The notes: generated by a model not told the origin, from the letters alone. A stretch of DNA of 64,000 nt from Streptococcus sp. HF-1907 (GCF_015594605.1 NZ_JADNQT010000001.1:62001-126000); one strand, 5' to 3'. Shown: positions 17,403 to 26,932, numbered from the stretch's first letter. Translations and numbers: made by a program.

Positions 17403-17945
17403 ATGTATTTTAGAACTAAAGAAAATGCCAAAGGAAAGGTTCGATATGAAATAATAAAAAAATATAATATAAAGATCCTTTAACTGGAAAGTAGCGGACA
17501 GCTGTCGTATCATTTACACCCCCCTAGAGCTTGTAGACAAGCTGAGCGAGAATTGAAGGCTAAAGTAGATGACTTATTGGATCAATTTGAATGTTGTTAC
17601 GACAATAAAAACTTTTGGTCAACTCAAGCAAAGCTGGTTTGAAACTTGTGTGTTTCCGTAAGAGAACAAACCATAAAGAGAGAAGAACTTATTATACGAC
17701 GATTGGGAGAAATTATAGGAGATGATTACCTACTCACTAAAATTACTCCTAAGCTCTTCATATCAACCAAAACACATATCTGGAAATATTATTCCAAAGA
17801 TGCAAAAAGATATGTTAAAACATTATCCAAATTTTCAATGTCAAAGTATTCTAGGAACGAATCAAGAAGTGGTGGGGTATCGCCTAACATGGAATTGACA
17901 ATTTTTCTTGGTGCCTGCTCGGTGCCTAATGATAAAAAACAGTAA
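17403..17945 (+). pseudogene. Decayed tyrosine integrase, N-terminal part only
   Basis: Starts at ATG 17403 after GAGAGGG with MYFRTKENAKGKVRYEIIKK. Three lesions follow: stop at 17481, an in-frame TAG where W is expected in the DPLTGK(W)RTA arm-binding motif, and a frame change at a C-run near 17520. It then reads RQAERELKAKVDDLLDQF, another stop near 17641, and the core-binding SAM-like region (REQTIKREELIIRRLGEII, ITPKLF). The catalytic R-K-H-R-H-Y domain is absent. This is the fossil of an integrative element or prophage; a TATAAT at about 17334 is the likely old promoter. Confidence 0.7.
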
Positions 17946-17968
17946 ATCAAGGGGTGCAACCCCTTGAT
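17946..17968. repeat. Perfect 9-bp inverted repeat before rbgA
   Basis: ATCAAGGGG-TGCAA-CCCCTTGAT. It directly follows the integrase remnant and precedes the rbgA RBS. No T run, so it is a poor terminator; it could be a remnant end or attachment-site arm. Confidence 0.5.
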
Positions 17969-17987
17969 ATGAAAGGATTTAGAAAAT

Positions 17988-18839
17988 ATGGCAACAATAC
18001 AATGGTTTCCAGGTCACATGTCCAAAGCCCGCCGACAGGTACAAGAGAATATTAAACACGTTGATTTTGTAACAATTTTAGTTGATGCTCGTCTGCCTCT
18101 ATCTAGTCAAAATCCTATGCTGACCAAAATTGTTGGTAATAAGCCGAAATTGATGATTTTGAATAAGGTAGATTTAGCTGACCCAGTTTGTACCAAAGAA
18201 TGGCGCCAGTTTTACGAGGAACAAGGTATCACAACCTTGGCTATCAACTCAAAAGAACAATCAACCGTAAAAAAAGTGACGGATGCAGCAAAAAGTTTAA
18301 TGACTGATAAGTTGGCAAAATTGAGAGAACGCGGGATTCAGAAAGGAACCCTTCGCACTATGATTATCGGTATCCCAAATGCTGGGAAATCGACGCTCAT
18401 GAATCGCCTGGCCGGTAAAAAAATTGCAGTAACAGGTAATAAACCAGGGGTTACTAAGGGACAGCAGTGGCTCAAATCCAACAAGGAACTTGAAATCTTA
18501 GATACGCCAGGGATTCTCTGGCCAAAATTTGAGGATGAACTTGTCGGGCTTAAACTGGCCTTGACTGGTGCCATCAAAGACCAACTCTTGCCTATGGATG
18601 AAGTAACCATCTTCGGTTTGAATTATTTTAAACAATACTATCCAGAACGTCTTCAAGAGCGTTTTAAGGCTATTAACTTAGAAGATGAGGCTCCTGAGAT
18701 GATTATGTCCTTAACTCAAAAACTTGGGTTCCGAGACGATTATGACCGTTTTTATAACCTTTTTGTCAAAGAGGTTCGTGATGGTAAACTTGGTCGCTAC
18801 ACACTTGATGTTGTAGGAGAAGCAGATGGCGACGATTAA
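17988..18839 (+). CDS. rbgA: Ribosome biogenesis GTPase RbgA (YlqF)
   Basis: 283 aa. Circularly permuted GTPase needed for late 50S assembly. The order of motifs shows the permutation: G4 NKVD (59-62) comes before G1 GIPNAGKST (128-136) and G3 DTPG. N-terminal WFPGHMSKA is characteristic of the family, and the C-terminal helical domain is present. AAAGGA lies about 10 bases before the ATG. The stop overlaps the rnhB start by 14 bases, giving an rbgA-rnhB operon as in many Firmicutes. The promoter is not obvious; the mobile-element debris directly upstream may have replaced the native one. Confidence 0.93.
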   Translation: MATIQWFPGHMSKARRQVQENIKHVDFVTILVDARLPLSSQNPMLTKIVGNKPKLMILNKVDLADPVCTKEWRQFYEEQGITTLAINSKEQSTVKKVTDAAKSLMTDKLAKLRERGIQKGTLRTMIIGIPNAGKSTLMNRLAGKKIAVTGNKPGVTKGQQWLKSNKELEILDTPGILWPKFEDELVGLKLALTGAIKDQLLPMDEVTIFGLNYFKQYYPERLQERFKAINLEDEAPEMIMSLTQKLGFRDDYDRFYNLFVKEVRDGKLGRYTLDVVGEADGDD

Positions 18840-19587
18840 GGAAATCAAGTATCGCTTAGCTGAGGTGACAGATTTTTCAGACCCTTACTGGCTTGAGGTC
18901 GAGAGTGATACTCGCTCTGGTGTCCAAACCGCCATCAAGCAGCGTCGCAAAGCCATTCAAGCGGATCTTGACGAGGATGAGCGCTTGGAAAATATGCTGC
19001 GCTACGAAAAGGAACTCTATCTTAAAGGTATCGACCTCATCGCTGGAATCGATGAAGTGGGCAGAGGTCCCCTAGCAGGTCCAGTGGTAGCTGCAGCAGT
19101 TATCCTACCTAAGAATTGTAAAATCAAGGGACTCAATGATTCAAAACAAATTCCCAAAAAGAAACACGAGGAAATCTATGAGACCGTTATGGCACAAGCA
19201 ATGGCAGTAGGAATCGGTATCAAGGACAATCAAGTGATAGATGAGGTCAATATTTACGAAGCTACCAAGCTTGCCATGAAAGAAGCAGTTGAGCAGCTAG
19301 CTATCCAACCTCAGCACCTCTTAATTGATGCCATGGTCTTAGATTTGCCTATCAAACAGACCAAAATCATCAAAGGAGATGCGACTTCCTTGTCAATAGC
19401 AGCAGCTTCCATTGTAGCCAAAGTGACCCGTGACCGCATGATGACTGACTATGATGACAAATATCCAGGCTATGCGTTTGCTAAAAATGCAGGCTATGGT
19501 ACCAAAGACCACCTCAAAGGATTGGATGAACAAGGAATCACCCCAATACACCGCAAGACCTTTGAGCCCATCAAATCAATGATTTAG
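18826..19587 (+). CDS. rnhB: Ribonuclease HII
   Basis: 253 aa. It cleaves RNA in RNA-DNA hybrids and single ribonucleotides in DNA. Active-site residues Asp76 and Glu77 in [13 protein letters not shown], a third Asp in LLIDAMV, and a fourth in the TRDRMM region; the N-terminal 65 residues are the usual Firmicute extension. The start lies inside the rbgA end (14-bp overlap). maa follows 8 bp after the stop. Confidence 0.94.
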   Translation: MATIKEIKYRLAEVTDFSDPYWLEVESDTRSGVQTAIKQRRKAIQADLDEDERLENMLRYEKELYLKGIDLIAGIDEVGRGPLAGPVVAAAVILPKNCKIKGLNDSKQIPKKKHEEIYETVMAQAMAVGIGIKDNQVIDEVNIYEATKLAMKEAVEQLAIQPQHLLIDAMVLDLPIKQTKIIKGDATSLSIAAASIVAKVTRDRMMTDYDDKYPGYAFAKNAGYGTKDHLKGLDEQGITPIHRKTFEPIKSMI

Positions 19588-19595
19588 GAGAAAAG

Positions 19596-20147
19596 ATGGC
19601 AATAACCGAACGAGAAAAAATGTTAGCTGGTCAACTTTATGACGCTAGCGATAGCGATTTGAAGAGTGAACGCTTATCTACTCGTCAAAAAATTATGGCT
19701 TTTAATCAAGAATTAGATAGAAGTAAACGAAGCGAAATGCTCAAATCTTGGTTGGGTTCAACAGGTGAATATATCATGATGGAGCCAAATTTTGTTTGTG
19801 ATTACGGTTCAAATATCCATGTTGGAGAGAATTTCTATGCAAACTTCAACCAAACCTTTTTAGATGTCTGTGAAATTCGCATCGGCGATAATGCCATGAT
19901 TGGACCGAATTGTCAACTCTTGACACCGTTACATCCGCTTGATGCTGAGGAGCGGATTGCTGGTTTGGAATATGGTGCGCCAATTACCATCGGCGACAAT
20001 GTTTGGCTGGGTGGTGGAGTGACTATCTTACCTGGTGTTACTCTGGGAGATAATGTGGTCGTAGGGGCTGGAAGTGTTGTGACCAAGTCTTTCGGCAACA
20101 ATGTGGCTATCGCAGGAAATCCAGCACGAGTTATTAAACAATTATAG
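19596..20147 (+). CDS. maa: Sugar/maltose O-acetyltransferase, LbH family
   Basis: 183 aa, left-handed parallel beta-helix acetyltransferase with imperfect hexapeptide repeats from about residue 60 (IGDNAMIGPN, VWLGGGVTILPGVTLG, NVVVGAGSVV). The N-terminal helical maltose-acetyltransferase domain contains EREKMLAGQLYD. The catalytic histidine is in LLTPLHPLD. It transfers acetyl from acetyl-CoA to maltose, glucose or similar sugars; the physiological acceptor is unclear. RBS TAGGAGA; 8 bp after rnhB, so the last gene of the rbgA-rnhB-maa unit. Confidence 0.85.
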   Translation: MAITEREKMLAGQLYDASDSDLKSERLSTRQKIMAFNQELDRSKRSEMLKSWLGSTGEYIMMEPNFVCDYGSNIHVGENFYANFNQTFLDVCEIRIGDNAMIGPNCQLLTPLHPLDAEERIAGLEYGAPITIGDNVWLGGGVTILPGVTLGDNVVVGAGSVVTKSFGNNVAIAGNPARVIKQL

Positions 20148-20156
20148 AAATGAGGA

Positions 20157-20184
20157 AAGAAGTTGAGAAATCGGCTTCTTTTTT
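20157..20184 (+). terminator. Terminator of rbgA-rnhB-maa
   Basis: Ten-pair stem AAGAAGTTGA / TCGGCTTCTT (two G-T pairs) with a GAAA tetraloop and a T run; the T run merges with the dprA cin box. Confidence 0.8.
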
Positions 20185-20190
20185 CGAATA
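20183..20190 (+). promoter_or_regulatory. Candidate cin box (ComX/SigX promoter) of dprA
   Basis: TTCGAATA differs at one base from the streptococcal competence cin box TACGAATA. It lies 19 bases before the dprA ATG, placing the start just upstream of the GGGAGG RBS. dprA belongs to the ComX regulon in streptococci. Confidence 0.6.
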
Positions 20191-20209
20191 GTATAGTTGG
20201 GAGGTAACT

Positions 20210-21055
20210 ATGAACAATTTCGAACTATACAAACTAAAAAAAGCTGGCTTAACCAATCTTAACATTCACCATATTTTAGACTATCAGGCACGAGTGGGAA
20301 AATCGCTGTCACTCCGTGATATGGCAGTCGTCTCAAAATGCAAAAAACCAGCCATCTTCATGGAACATTATAAAAATCTGGACAGTAAACAATTGCGTCA
20401 GAGTTTCAACCAATTTTCAAGTCTTTCCATTTTTGATAAAGACTATCCTGAAGAACTCAAAAACACCTATAACGCGCCCGTCTTGCTCTTTTATCAAGGT
20501 AATCTAGAATTGTTAGCCAAGCCTAAACTAGCTGTTGTAGGAGCTCGTACAGCTTCTGAGACAGGAACTAAGTCTGTCCACAAAATCATCAAAGAATTGA
20601 ACAATCAATTTGTTATCGTCAGCGGACTTGCACGCGGTATCGATACAGCTGCACATATCGCTTCTTTGAAAAACGGCGGAGCTAGTATTGCCATCATCGG
20701 AACTGGACTTGATATCACATATCCTAAAGAAAATGCAGCTCTGCAAGAATACATGGTCAAAAACCAGCTCATTCTGACAGAATACGAACCTGGTGAGCAA
20801 CCGCTGAAATTCCATTTTCCAGAGCGTAATCGGATTATTGCTGGTCTCAGTCAAGGAGTCATCGTAGCAGAAGCCAAAATGCGTTCAGGCAGTCTTATTA
20901 CTTGTGAACGTGCCTTGGAAGAAGGAAGGGATATTTTTGCAATTCCAGGGAATATTATTGACGGAAAATCGGATGGTTGTCATCATTTGATAAAAGAAGG
21001 CGCGAAGTGTATCACAGCAGGTTTTGACGTCCTTTCAGAATATAATCTAAATTAG
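20210..21055 (+). CDS. dprA: DNA-processing protein DprA
   Basis: 281 aa. It loads RecA on incoming single-stranded DNA during transformation and, in pneumococcus, shuts off competence. N-terminal SAM-like helices (1-70), then an extended Rossmann fold with VVGARTASETGT, SGLARGIDTAAH, GTGLDITYPKEN, PLKFHFPERNRIIAGLS, and SGSLITCERALEEGRD. RBS GGGAGG is 5 bases before the ATG. Monocistronic between terminators, with a cin box upstream, so probably expressed only in competent cells. An intact dprA suggests the strain keeps transformation ability. Confidence 0.93.
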   Translation: MNNFELYKLKKAGLTNLNIHHILDYQARVGKSLSLRDMAVVSKCKKPAIFMEHYKNLDSKQLRQSFNQFSSLSIFDKDYPEELKNTYNAPVLLFYQGNLELLAKPKLAVVGARTASETGTKSVHKIIKELNNQFVIVSGLARGIDTAAHIASLKNGGASIAIIGTGLDITYPKENAALQEYMVKNQLILTEYEPGEQPLKFHFPERNRIIAGLSQGVIVAEAKMRSGSLITCERALEEGRDIFAIPGNIIDGKSDGCHHLIKEGAKCITAGFDVLSEYNLN

Positions 21056-21082
21056 ACTTTCTCCTATAGGAAAAAGTTTTTT
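21056..21082 (+). terminator. dprA terminator
   Basis: Stem ACTTTCTCC / GGAAAAAGT with one mismatch, TATA loop, six T at the 3' end. Confidence 0.65.
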
Positions 21083-21083
21083 A

Positions 21084-21112
21084 TTGACAGTTTAAGAAAA
21101 GTAAGTTATTAT
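21084..21112 (+). promoter_or_regulatory. topA promoter
   Basis: TTGACA (21084-21089), 17-bp spacer, TATTAT (21107-21112). Confidence 0.7.
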
Positions 21113-21144
21113 GCTATAAGTTTACGAATTAGAAAGTGACGCTT

Positions 21145-23286
21145 ATGGCAACTACAAGTAAAACAAAAACGGCTACCAAAACAAAAGCCACCACTAAAAA
21201 ATCAACGAAGAAAAAGGCAACTCCTAAGAAAAATCTTGTCATCGTGGAGTCTCCTGCTAAGGCGAAGACTATTGAGAAATATTTAGGACGAAACTATAAG
21301 GTTGTCGCTTCTGTTGGACATATCCGTGATTTGAAAAAATCAAGCATGTCTATCGATTTCGACAATAACTACGAGCCACAGTACATCAATATTCGAGGCA
21401 AAGGTCCTCTCATTAATGACCTCAAAAAAGAAGCAAAAAAGGCAAAAAAAGTCTATCTTGCCAGTGACCCGGACCGTGAAGGAGAAGCTATTTCATGGCA
21501 TTTAGCGCACATCTTGAATTTGGATGAGACAGACAACAACCGTGTCGTCTTCAATGAAATCACCAAGGACGCCGTTAAAAACGCTTTTGTCGAGCCACGC
21601 CAGATTGATATGGACTTAGTAGATGCCCAACAAGCTCGTCGTGTTCTGGATCGTATTGTAGGTTATTCGATTTCACCGATTCTTTGGAAAAAGGTCAAAA
21701 AAGGCTTGTCAGCTGGACGTGTTCAATCCGTTGCGCTTAAGCTCATTATTGACCGTGAGAATGAAATCAAGGTCTTCAAACCGGAAGAGTATTGGACAAT
21801 TGACGGTGCCTTCAAAAAGGGAACACGTAAATTCCAAGCTTCTTTTTACGGCTTAGACGGCAAGAAAATGAAACTTTCTAATAACGAAGATGTTAAACAA
21901 GTTCTAGCACGAATTACCAGCGATGATTTTCTTGTTGAAAAGGTTGAGAAGAAAGAGCGTCGTCGGAATGCACCGCTTCCTTACACCACTTCATCAATGC
22001 AACAAGATGCAGCTAATAAAATCAATTTTCGTACTCGTAAAACCATGATGGTTGCTCAACAGCTTTACGAAGGAATTGGACTTGGGTCAGCAGGGCACCA
22101 AGGTCTTATCACCTATATGCGTACTGACTCAACACGTATCAGTCCAGTTGCCCAAAATGATGCGGCAAATTTCATCACAGAACGCTTTGGTGCTAATTAT
22201 TCAAAACATGGTAGCAAGGTCAAAAATGCCTCTGGGGCACAAGATGCCCACGAAGCAATTCGTCCGTCAAATGTCAATTATACACCTGAAAGTATTGCCA
22301 AATTCCTCGACAAGGATCAACTGAAGCTCTATACTCTTATCTGGAATCGTTTTGTGGCTAGCCAGATGACTGCGGCTGTCTTTGACACTATGAAAGTCAA
22401 TTTAACACAGAACGGTGTTATGTTTACCGCAAATGGTAGTCAGGTTAAATTTGATGGTTACATGGCCGTTTATAACGACTCTGACAAGAATAAGATGCTT
22501 CCAGAGATGGCAGAAGGTGATATTGTTAAAAAAGTAAATACTCAACCTGAACAACATTTCACACAACCGCCAGCACGATTCTCCGAAGCAACTCTGATTA
22601 AGACGCTTGAAGAAAATGGTGTTGGACGTCCGTCGACTTATGCGCCAACTCTTGAAACTATTCAGCGCCGCTATTATGTCAAATTAGTAGCTAAACGCTT
22701 TGAACCAACTGAACTTGGCGAAATTGTTAACGGTCTGATTGTTGAATTTTTCCCTGACATCGTCGATGTTAAATTTACCGCCGAAATGGAAGGTAAGCTG
22801 GACGAGGTTGAAGAGGGTAAGCAACAATGGCAAAAGGTTATCGATGACTTTTATCATCCATTTGAAAAAGAATTGGCCAAGGCTGAAACTGAAATGGAAA
22901 AAATTCAAATCAAGGATGAACCAGCAGGATTTGATTGTGACCTATGCGGGCATCCGATGGTGATTAAGCTTGGGCGTTATGGTAAATTCTACGCATGTAG
23001 TAATTTCCCTGAATGTCATAATACTAAAGCTATCACTAAAGAAATTGGTGTCATTTGTCCAGTTTGTCACCAAGGACAAGTTATTGAGCGCAAAACGAAA
23101 CGCAATCGCCTTTTCTATGGCTGCGACCGTTACCCTGAGTGTGAATTTACTTCATGGGATAAACCTGTTGGACGTGATTGTCCTAAATCAGGACACTTCC
23201 TTGTTGAGAAGAAAGTCCGTGGTGGTGGTAAACAAGTCGTCTGCTCGGATGAAAATTGTGACTATCAAGAAGAAAAAATTAAATAA
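21145..23286 (+). CDS. topA: DNA topoisomerase I
   Basis: 713 aa from [11 protein letters not shown] at 21136 would add three residues. It relaxes negative supercoils. A lysine/threonine-rich, repeat-like N-terminal tail (about 1-28) precedes the Toprim domain ([28 protein letters not shown]). Catalytic tyrosine Y324 is in ITYMRTDST. Three C-terminal zinc-ribbon-like repeats follow: CDLCGHP...CSNFPEC, CPVCHQG...CDRYPEC, and a third with CPKSGH...CSDENC whose first CxxC pair is lost. The Shine-Dalgarno (GAAAGTG) is weak. Confidence 0.94.
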   Translation: MATTSKTKTATKTKATTKKSTKKKATPKKNLVIVESPAKAKTIEKYLGRNYKVVASVGHIRDLKKSSMSIDFDNNYEPQYINIRGKGPLINDLKKEAKKAKKVYLASDPDREGEAISWHLAHILNLDETDNNRVVFNEITKDAVKNAFVEPRQIDMDLVDAQQARRVLDRIVGYSISPILWKKVKKGLSAGRVQSVALKLIIDRENEIKVFKPEEYWTIDGAFKKGTRKFQASFYGLDGKKMKLSNNEDVKQVLARITSDDFLVEKVEKKERRRNAPLPYTTSSMQQDAANKINFRTRKTMMVAQQLYEGIGLGSAGHQGLITYMRTDSTRISPVAQNDAANFITERFGANYSKHGSKVKNASGAQDAHEAIRPSNVNYTPESIAKFLDKDQLKLYTLIWNRFVASQMTAAVFDTMKVNLTQNGVMFTANGSQVKFDGYMAVYNDSDKNKMLPEMAEGDIVKKVNTQPEQHFTQPPARFSEATLIKTLEENGVGRPSTYAPTLETIQRRYYVKLVAKRFEPTELGEIVNGLIVEFFPDIVDVKFTAEMEGKLDEVEEGKQQWQKVIDDFYHPFEKELAKAETEMEKIQIKDEPAGFDCDLCGHPMVIKLGRYGKFYACSNFPECHNTKAITKEIGVICPVCHQGQVIERKTKRNRLFYGCDRYPECEFTSWDKPVGRDCPKSGHFLVEKKVRGGGKQVVCSDENCDYQEEKIK

Positions 23287-23290
23287 TACG

Positions 23291-23330
23291 AAATTCCACT
23301 GCCTCAAGAAAGTAGTGGAATTTTATTTTT
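23291..23330 (+). terminator. topA terminator
   Basis: Ten-pair stem AAATTCCACT / AGTGGAATTT around a 13-base loop, followed by a T-rich tract. Confidence 0.75.
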
Positions 23331-23418
23331 GAATATCAAAGTACTAGTGACTTATTTCTGGCTTTTTAGCAATTCAGAGTTACAGCAGAACATCTTAGTA
23401 GTCTAATACTCATATTTG

Positions 23419-23427
23419 TGATATACT
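23419..23427 (+). promoter_or_regulatory. Extended -10 promoter of the HsdS-like gene unit
   Basis: TGATATACT, followed 17 bases later by the AAAGGAG RBS of the first gene. No clear -35. Confidence 0.55.
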
Positions 23428-23455
23428 ATTATTACTAACTTACAAAGGAGCTCCT

Positions 23456-24025
23456 ATGAATTCATCACAACAGCGACTAGGTGATCAAGTCACTCACTTT
23501 AAAGGGCGGGCAATCTCCTCAAAGCTTGAGCCTGGTCTCGTTCATATTATCAATATAAGTGATATAAGCGCCTCTGGGATAATCGATTATACCAACTTGA
23601 AAACAGCCGACTTGACAGAAAAGCAATACTCTCGTTACTTGCTCGAAGAAAGAGATGTTCTGATTGCTTCAAAAGGTACTGTTAAGAAAGTAGCCGTCTA
23701 TGAGCAACAAAACTATCCCACAATAGCTTCGGCTAATATTACTATTCTTCGTCCTAATGACACTATTCGTGGCTACTACATCAAGCTTTTTTTGGATTCG
23801 AAAGAGGGAAGAAGACAGTTAGACAAGGCTGATAATGGACAATCCGTTATCAATTTAAGTACAGACTCTTTGCTTGATATTGAAATACCAAGCATTCCTT
23901 TGGTCAAACAAGACTACATGATTAGCCGATATTTACAAGGTTTAGGAGATTTTCAGCGTAAAATCTCACGCGCTAAACAGGAGTGGCAACGTATTCAAGA
24001 TGATATCAATCGACAATTATTTTAA
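23456..24025 (+). CDS. Orphan HsdS-like half-specificity protein
   Basis: 189 aa. It resembles one target-recognition domain of a type I restriction specificity subunit: LEPGLVHIINISDI near the start, the ERDVLIASKGTVKK and SANITILRPND strands, NGQSVINLSTDSLLDIEIP, then a C-terminal helix (about 150-189) like the conserved spacer. Full HsdS has two such domains (about 400 aa); this has one, and no hsdM or hsdR is near. It heads a tight unit with an ArAE membrane protein and a DUF2130 protein. It may be a remnant, or a small DNA- or protein-binding factor in a separate system. Confidence 0.7.
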   Translation: MNSSQQRLGDQVTHFKGRAISSKLEPGLVHIINISDISASGIIDYTNLKTADLTEKQYSRYLLEERDVLIASKGTVKKVAVYEQQNYPTIASANITILRPNDTIRGYYIKLFLDSKEGRRQLDKADNGQSVINLSTDSLLDIEIPSIPLVKQDYMISRYLQGLGDFQRKISRAKQEWQRIQDDINRQLF

Positions 24026-24040
24026 GAAGAGAGGATTTTG

Positions 24041-25018
24041 ATGTCTATCTTACAACGTAGTATTAAAATGATTCTGTCAACTGTTCTTGCGACTTCGCTT
24101 GCCCAGCAACTCGGTTTATCCTATGCAACAGCGGCGGGAGTCATCGCTATTTTGAGTGTTCTCGATACACGGCGTTCAACTTTAGAAATGACCTATCACC
24201 GCTTCTTGTCTGCGCTTTTAGCGCTAGCTATTGCCTATATTGCCTTCCAGTCGCTCGGCTTCAACCTTCTTGCTTTTACCTGCTACCTAGTCTTTTATAT
24301 TCCCTTAGCTTTGGGGTGGGAGCTAGCTGCTGGTATTGCGCCGAGTACGGTTCTGGTGACGCATCTCTGGGTAGAGAGGACTATCTCTTTGGCTTTTATG
24401 GGTCATGAGCTGGCGCTTTTCATCTTAGGAGCAGGAGTCGCCCTCCTTGCCAATCTCTACATGCCATCCCATAACAAGCGAGTACAGAGTTATCACCAAC
24501 AATCTGAGAAGTTGCTAAAAAGTATTCTACTGAAATTCAATCAGTTTTTACTTGATGGCGGTGGACGAAATGAGGCCAGCCTTATCAACGAACTTGATAG
24601 TCTGTTAGAGGAAGCTTTAGCCTTGGTTTACCGAGACCGTCATAACCAAGTTTTCAAACAAACAAACTACGAAGCTCACTACTTTGAAATGCGTCAGCAA
24701 CAAAATCAAGTCTTACGATTGACTGCCCACAATATGAATCACTGTCAGCTAGCTAGTGATGAAGGAGAAATCTTGGCTGAATTATTTGGACAGACAGCTG
24801 AACAACTTAGTCAAGAAAATCCAGCGACAGCTCTGCTAACGACTATCAATCAGTGCTTGTCTGATTTTCGCCAGAGAGAACTTCCCAAAACACGTGAAGA
24901 ATTTGAAAATTGCGCGCGTCTATTCCAAAATCTTCATGACTTGGAACATTTCCTTCAACTCAAGGTGACTTTCTACCAATGCTACATGACTAACAATCAA
25001 GGAGAACTAAATGAATGA
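24041..25018 (+). CDS. Aromatic acid exporter/FUSC family membrane protein
   Basis: 325 aa. The first half is about five to six membrane helices (residues 5-140) with the DTRRSTLEMTYHRFLSALLA segment typical of the ArAE (DUF939) family; the second half is a soluble helical domain (about 150-320). Proteins of this family export aromatic or other organic acids, but most streptococcal members are uncharacterised. I chose ATG 24041 over TTG 24038 because GAGAGGA is better spaced. It starts 15 bp after the HsdS-like gene and its end overlaps the next gene by 8 bases. Confidence 0.8.
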   Translation: MSILQRSIKMILSTVLATSLAQQLGLSYATAAGVIAILSVLDTRRSTLEMTYHRFLSALLALAIAYIAFQSLGFNLLAFTCYLVFYIPLALGWELAAGIAPSTVLVTHLWVERTISLAFMGHELALFILGAGVALLANLYMPSHNKRVQSYHQQSEKLLKSILLKFNQFLLDGGGRNEASLINELDSLLEEALALVYRDRHNQVFKQTNYEAHYFEMRQQQNQVLRLTAHNMNHCQLASDEGEILAELFGQTAEQLSQENPATALLTTINQCLSDFRQRELPKTREEFENCARLFQNLHDLEHFLQLKVTFYQCYMTNNQGELNE

Positions 25019-26372
25019 CGTCAAATGCCCGCACTGTGGCACTGTTTTTACCATCAACGAATCTGAATACAGTCAACTTTTAGACCAAGTCCGTGGTCAG
25101 GAGTTTGAAAAGGAACTGCATGAGCGTCTGGCACGTGAAACTGCGCTTCTCGATGAAAAAGCTAAAAATCAACTTCAAGAGCACATGGACAAAAAAGATC
25201 AAGAAACTGCTGAACTTAGGGCTAAATTAGACCGTCTGACCAACGAAAAGGACCTTGAACTAGCAACCGCCCTCTCTCAAAAAGACCAAGAGATTGCTAA
25301 TCTCAGTTTTAAAATTCAGCAGTTTGATACAGAGAAGGCTTTACTTTTAAAAGATCAGAAGCAGAGTCTATCTGAGCAACTATCCGAAAAAGATCAGCAT
25401 TTGCGTGATTTGGAGGCACAGCTTGATAAATTGCGTTTGGAGCATGAAAATCAACTTCAAAAGTCCTTATCAAATGTGGAGCGTCAGCGTGACGCTATTC
25501 AAAATCAATTGGCGCTTCAGGAGAAGGAAAATGAGCTGGCGCTAGCTACGTTACGTAGCGATTATGAGAGTCAGCTAAAGGCAGCTAATGAGCAAGTTGA
25601 GTTCTATAAAAATTTTAAAGCGCAGCAATCCACCAAAGCTATCGGTGAAAGTCTGGAAATTTACGCCGAGACTGAATTCAACAAAGTCCGCAATCTTGCC
25701 TTTCCAAATGCCTATTTTGAAAAAGATAACACCGTTTCAAGTCGTGGTTCTAAAGGCGATTTTATCTACCGTGAAAAGGACGAAAACGGCGTTGAGATTT
25801 TGTCCATCATGTTTGAGATGAAAAATGAAGCGGATGACACGGTTAAAAAGCACAAAAATGAGGATTTCTTTAAGGAATTGGATAGGGACCGTCGTGAAAA
25901 AGACTGCGAATATGCGGTACTAGTCACTATGCTAGAAGCTGATAACGACTACTACAACACGGGTATTGTCGATGTTAGCCACAAGTACGAAAAAATGTAC
26001 GTGGTGCGTCCGCAGTTCTTCATCCAATTGATTGGTATTCTGCGTAATGCTGCTATGAATTCATTGCAATATAAGCAAGAATTGGCGCTTGTTCGTGAGC
26101 AAAATATCGATATCACCCACTTTGAGGAAGATTTAGATATTTTTAAAAATGCTTTTGCTAAAAATTACAATTCAGCCAGCAAGAATTTCCAAAAGGCAAT
26201 CGATGAAATCGACAAAGCCATCAAGCGCATGGAAGCTGTTAAAGCAGCCCTCACGACCTCTGAAAATCAGCTCCGTTTAGCTAATAATAAGTTGGAAGAT
26301 GTCTCTGTAAAAAAATTGACGCGTAAAAATCCGACTATGAAAGCTAAATTTGAAGCCTTGAAGGAGTCATAA
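25011..26372 (+). CDS. DUF2130 (RmuC-like) coiled-coil protein
   Basis: 453 aa. CPHCGTVF at residues 6-13 is a half zinc-ribbon. A long Glu/Lys/Gln-rich coiled coil spans about 20-200. The C-terminal DUF2130 core (about 205-400: SLEIYAETEFNKVR, SRGSKGDFIYRE, EMKNEADDT, KDCEYAVLVTMLE) resembles restriction-endonuclease-like/RmuC folds, with D and E-x-K-type acidic/lysine residues placed as in PD-(D/E)xK nucleases. Activity is not established. It overlaps the ArAE gene, so is co-translated with it. Confidence 0.85.
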   Translation: MNDVKCPHCGTVFTINESEYSQLLDQVRGQEFEKELHERLARETALLDEKAKNQLQEHMDKKDQETAELRAKLDRLTNEKDLELATALSQKDQEIANLSFKIQQFDTEKALLLKDQKQSLSEQLSEKDQHLRDLEAQLDKLRLEHENQLQKSLSNVERQRDAIQNQLALQEKENELALATLRSDYESQLKAANEQVEFYKNFKAQQSTKAIGESLEIYAETEFNKVRNLAFPNAYFEKDNTVSSRGSKGDFIYREKDENGVEILSIMFEMKNEADDTVKKHKNEDFFKELDRDRREKDCEYAVLVTMLEADNDYYNTGIVDVSHKYEKMYVVRPQFFIQLIGILRNAAMNSLQYKQELALVREQNIDITHFEEDLDIFKNAFAKNYNSASKNFQKAIDEIDKAIKRMEAVKAALTTSENQLRLANNKLEDVSVKKLTRKNPTMKAKFEALKES

Positions 26373-26416
26373 TGAATATCATGCTTATGAAAAATCAGTT
26401 AAAAATGACCATCTAA
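26372..26416 (+). other. 14-codon ORF with strong RBS, probable gene remnant
   Basis: AAGGAG inside the DUF2130 C-terminus is 5 bases before an ATG that overlaps the DUF2130 stop (TAATG). The frame reads MNIMLMKNQLKMTI and stops. The position is ideal for a fourth operon gene, suggesting a truncated former gene. The rest of the gap to 26525 shows no coding signal. Confidence 0.3.
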
Positions 26417-26525
26417 ACCTTCTCTAAGCCATTTTAAAATTCTAACGAAAATAGATTTTACGATACTATCGGGTCTAGCATGATAGCTCATCCATCGCTT
26501 AGATTCTATCCAGACATCCCATCAT

Positions 26526-26563
26526 AAAAAAGGAACCGTGTTCAGCCAACACAGTTCCTTTTT
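26526..26563. terminator. Bidirectional terminator
   Basis: AAAAAGGAACCGTGTT / AACACAGTTCCTTTTT with a short loop; it serves the DUF2130 unit and the convergent GFA pseudogene. Confidence 0.8.
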
Positions 26564-26564
26564 A

Positions 26565-26932
26565 TCAATCACCCAACCAAGCTGGCTGAGATTCAAGATT
26601 TGTATGCTTACGTTCGATGTTATCGAAATTAGTATCATCAACCTGATCTAAACTTCCTAATCTCAAAGTGATAAGCTCTGGTTGATCTGCTTTTTCGTGC
26701 CAAATCGGGTTGAAGCAAGTTGCGCAGAAATAGCGAGTTTTCCCTGGAGACGAATCATAAGTTACTAAATTGTCTTCACCGGTTAAAAGGTGAAAATTAT
26801 CTCTAGGAATCATAGCGTTAGCTGAGAAAGCCGTTCCGTTTGCCTTTTGACAAAAGTGGCAAAAAATAATTGGTCCCTCAAACTAGTCAGCTCATAAGTC
26901 ACTGCACCACATAAACATGAACCTTTAGTCAT
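26565..26932 (-). pseudogene. GFA-family (CENP-V/GFA zinc) protein, frameshifted
   Basis: Reading from ATG 26932 gives MTKGSCLCGAVTYEL. The rest, in another frame, reads EGPIIFCHFCQKANGTAF, SANAMIPRDNF, and then the 82-codon tail with CATCFNPIWHEK. Joining the frames around 26875-26885 restores a standard GFA zinc protein (CxCG, CHxC, CxTC motifs; about 122 aa), so a single-base deletion has broken it. The tail alone (26565-26813) is unlikely to work. These proteins resemble glutathione-dependent formaldehyde-activating enzymes; substrates of most are unknown. Confidence 0.75.

Noticed and set aside
21123-21130. TACGAATT as a second cin box at topA
   Set aside because: It is downstream of a normal TTGACA/TATTAT promoter, has a mismatch in the last base, and topA is a constitutive essential gene.
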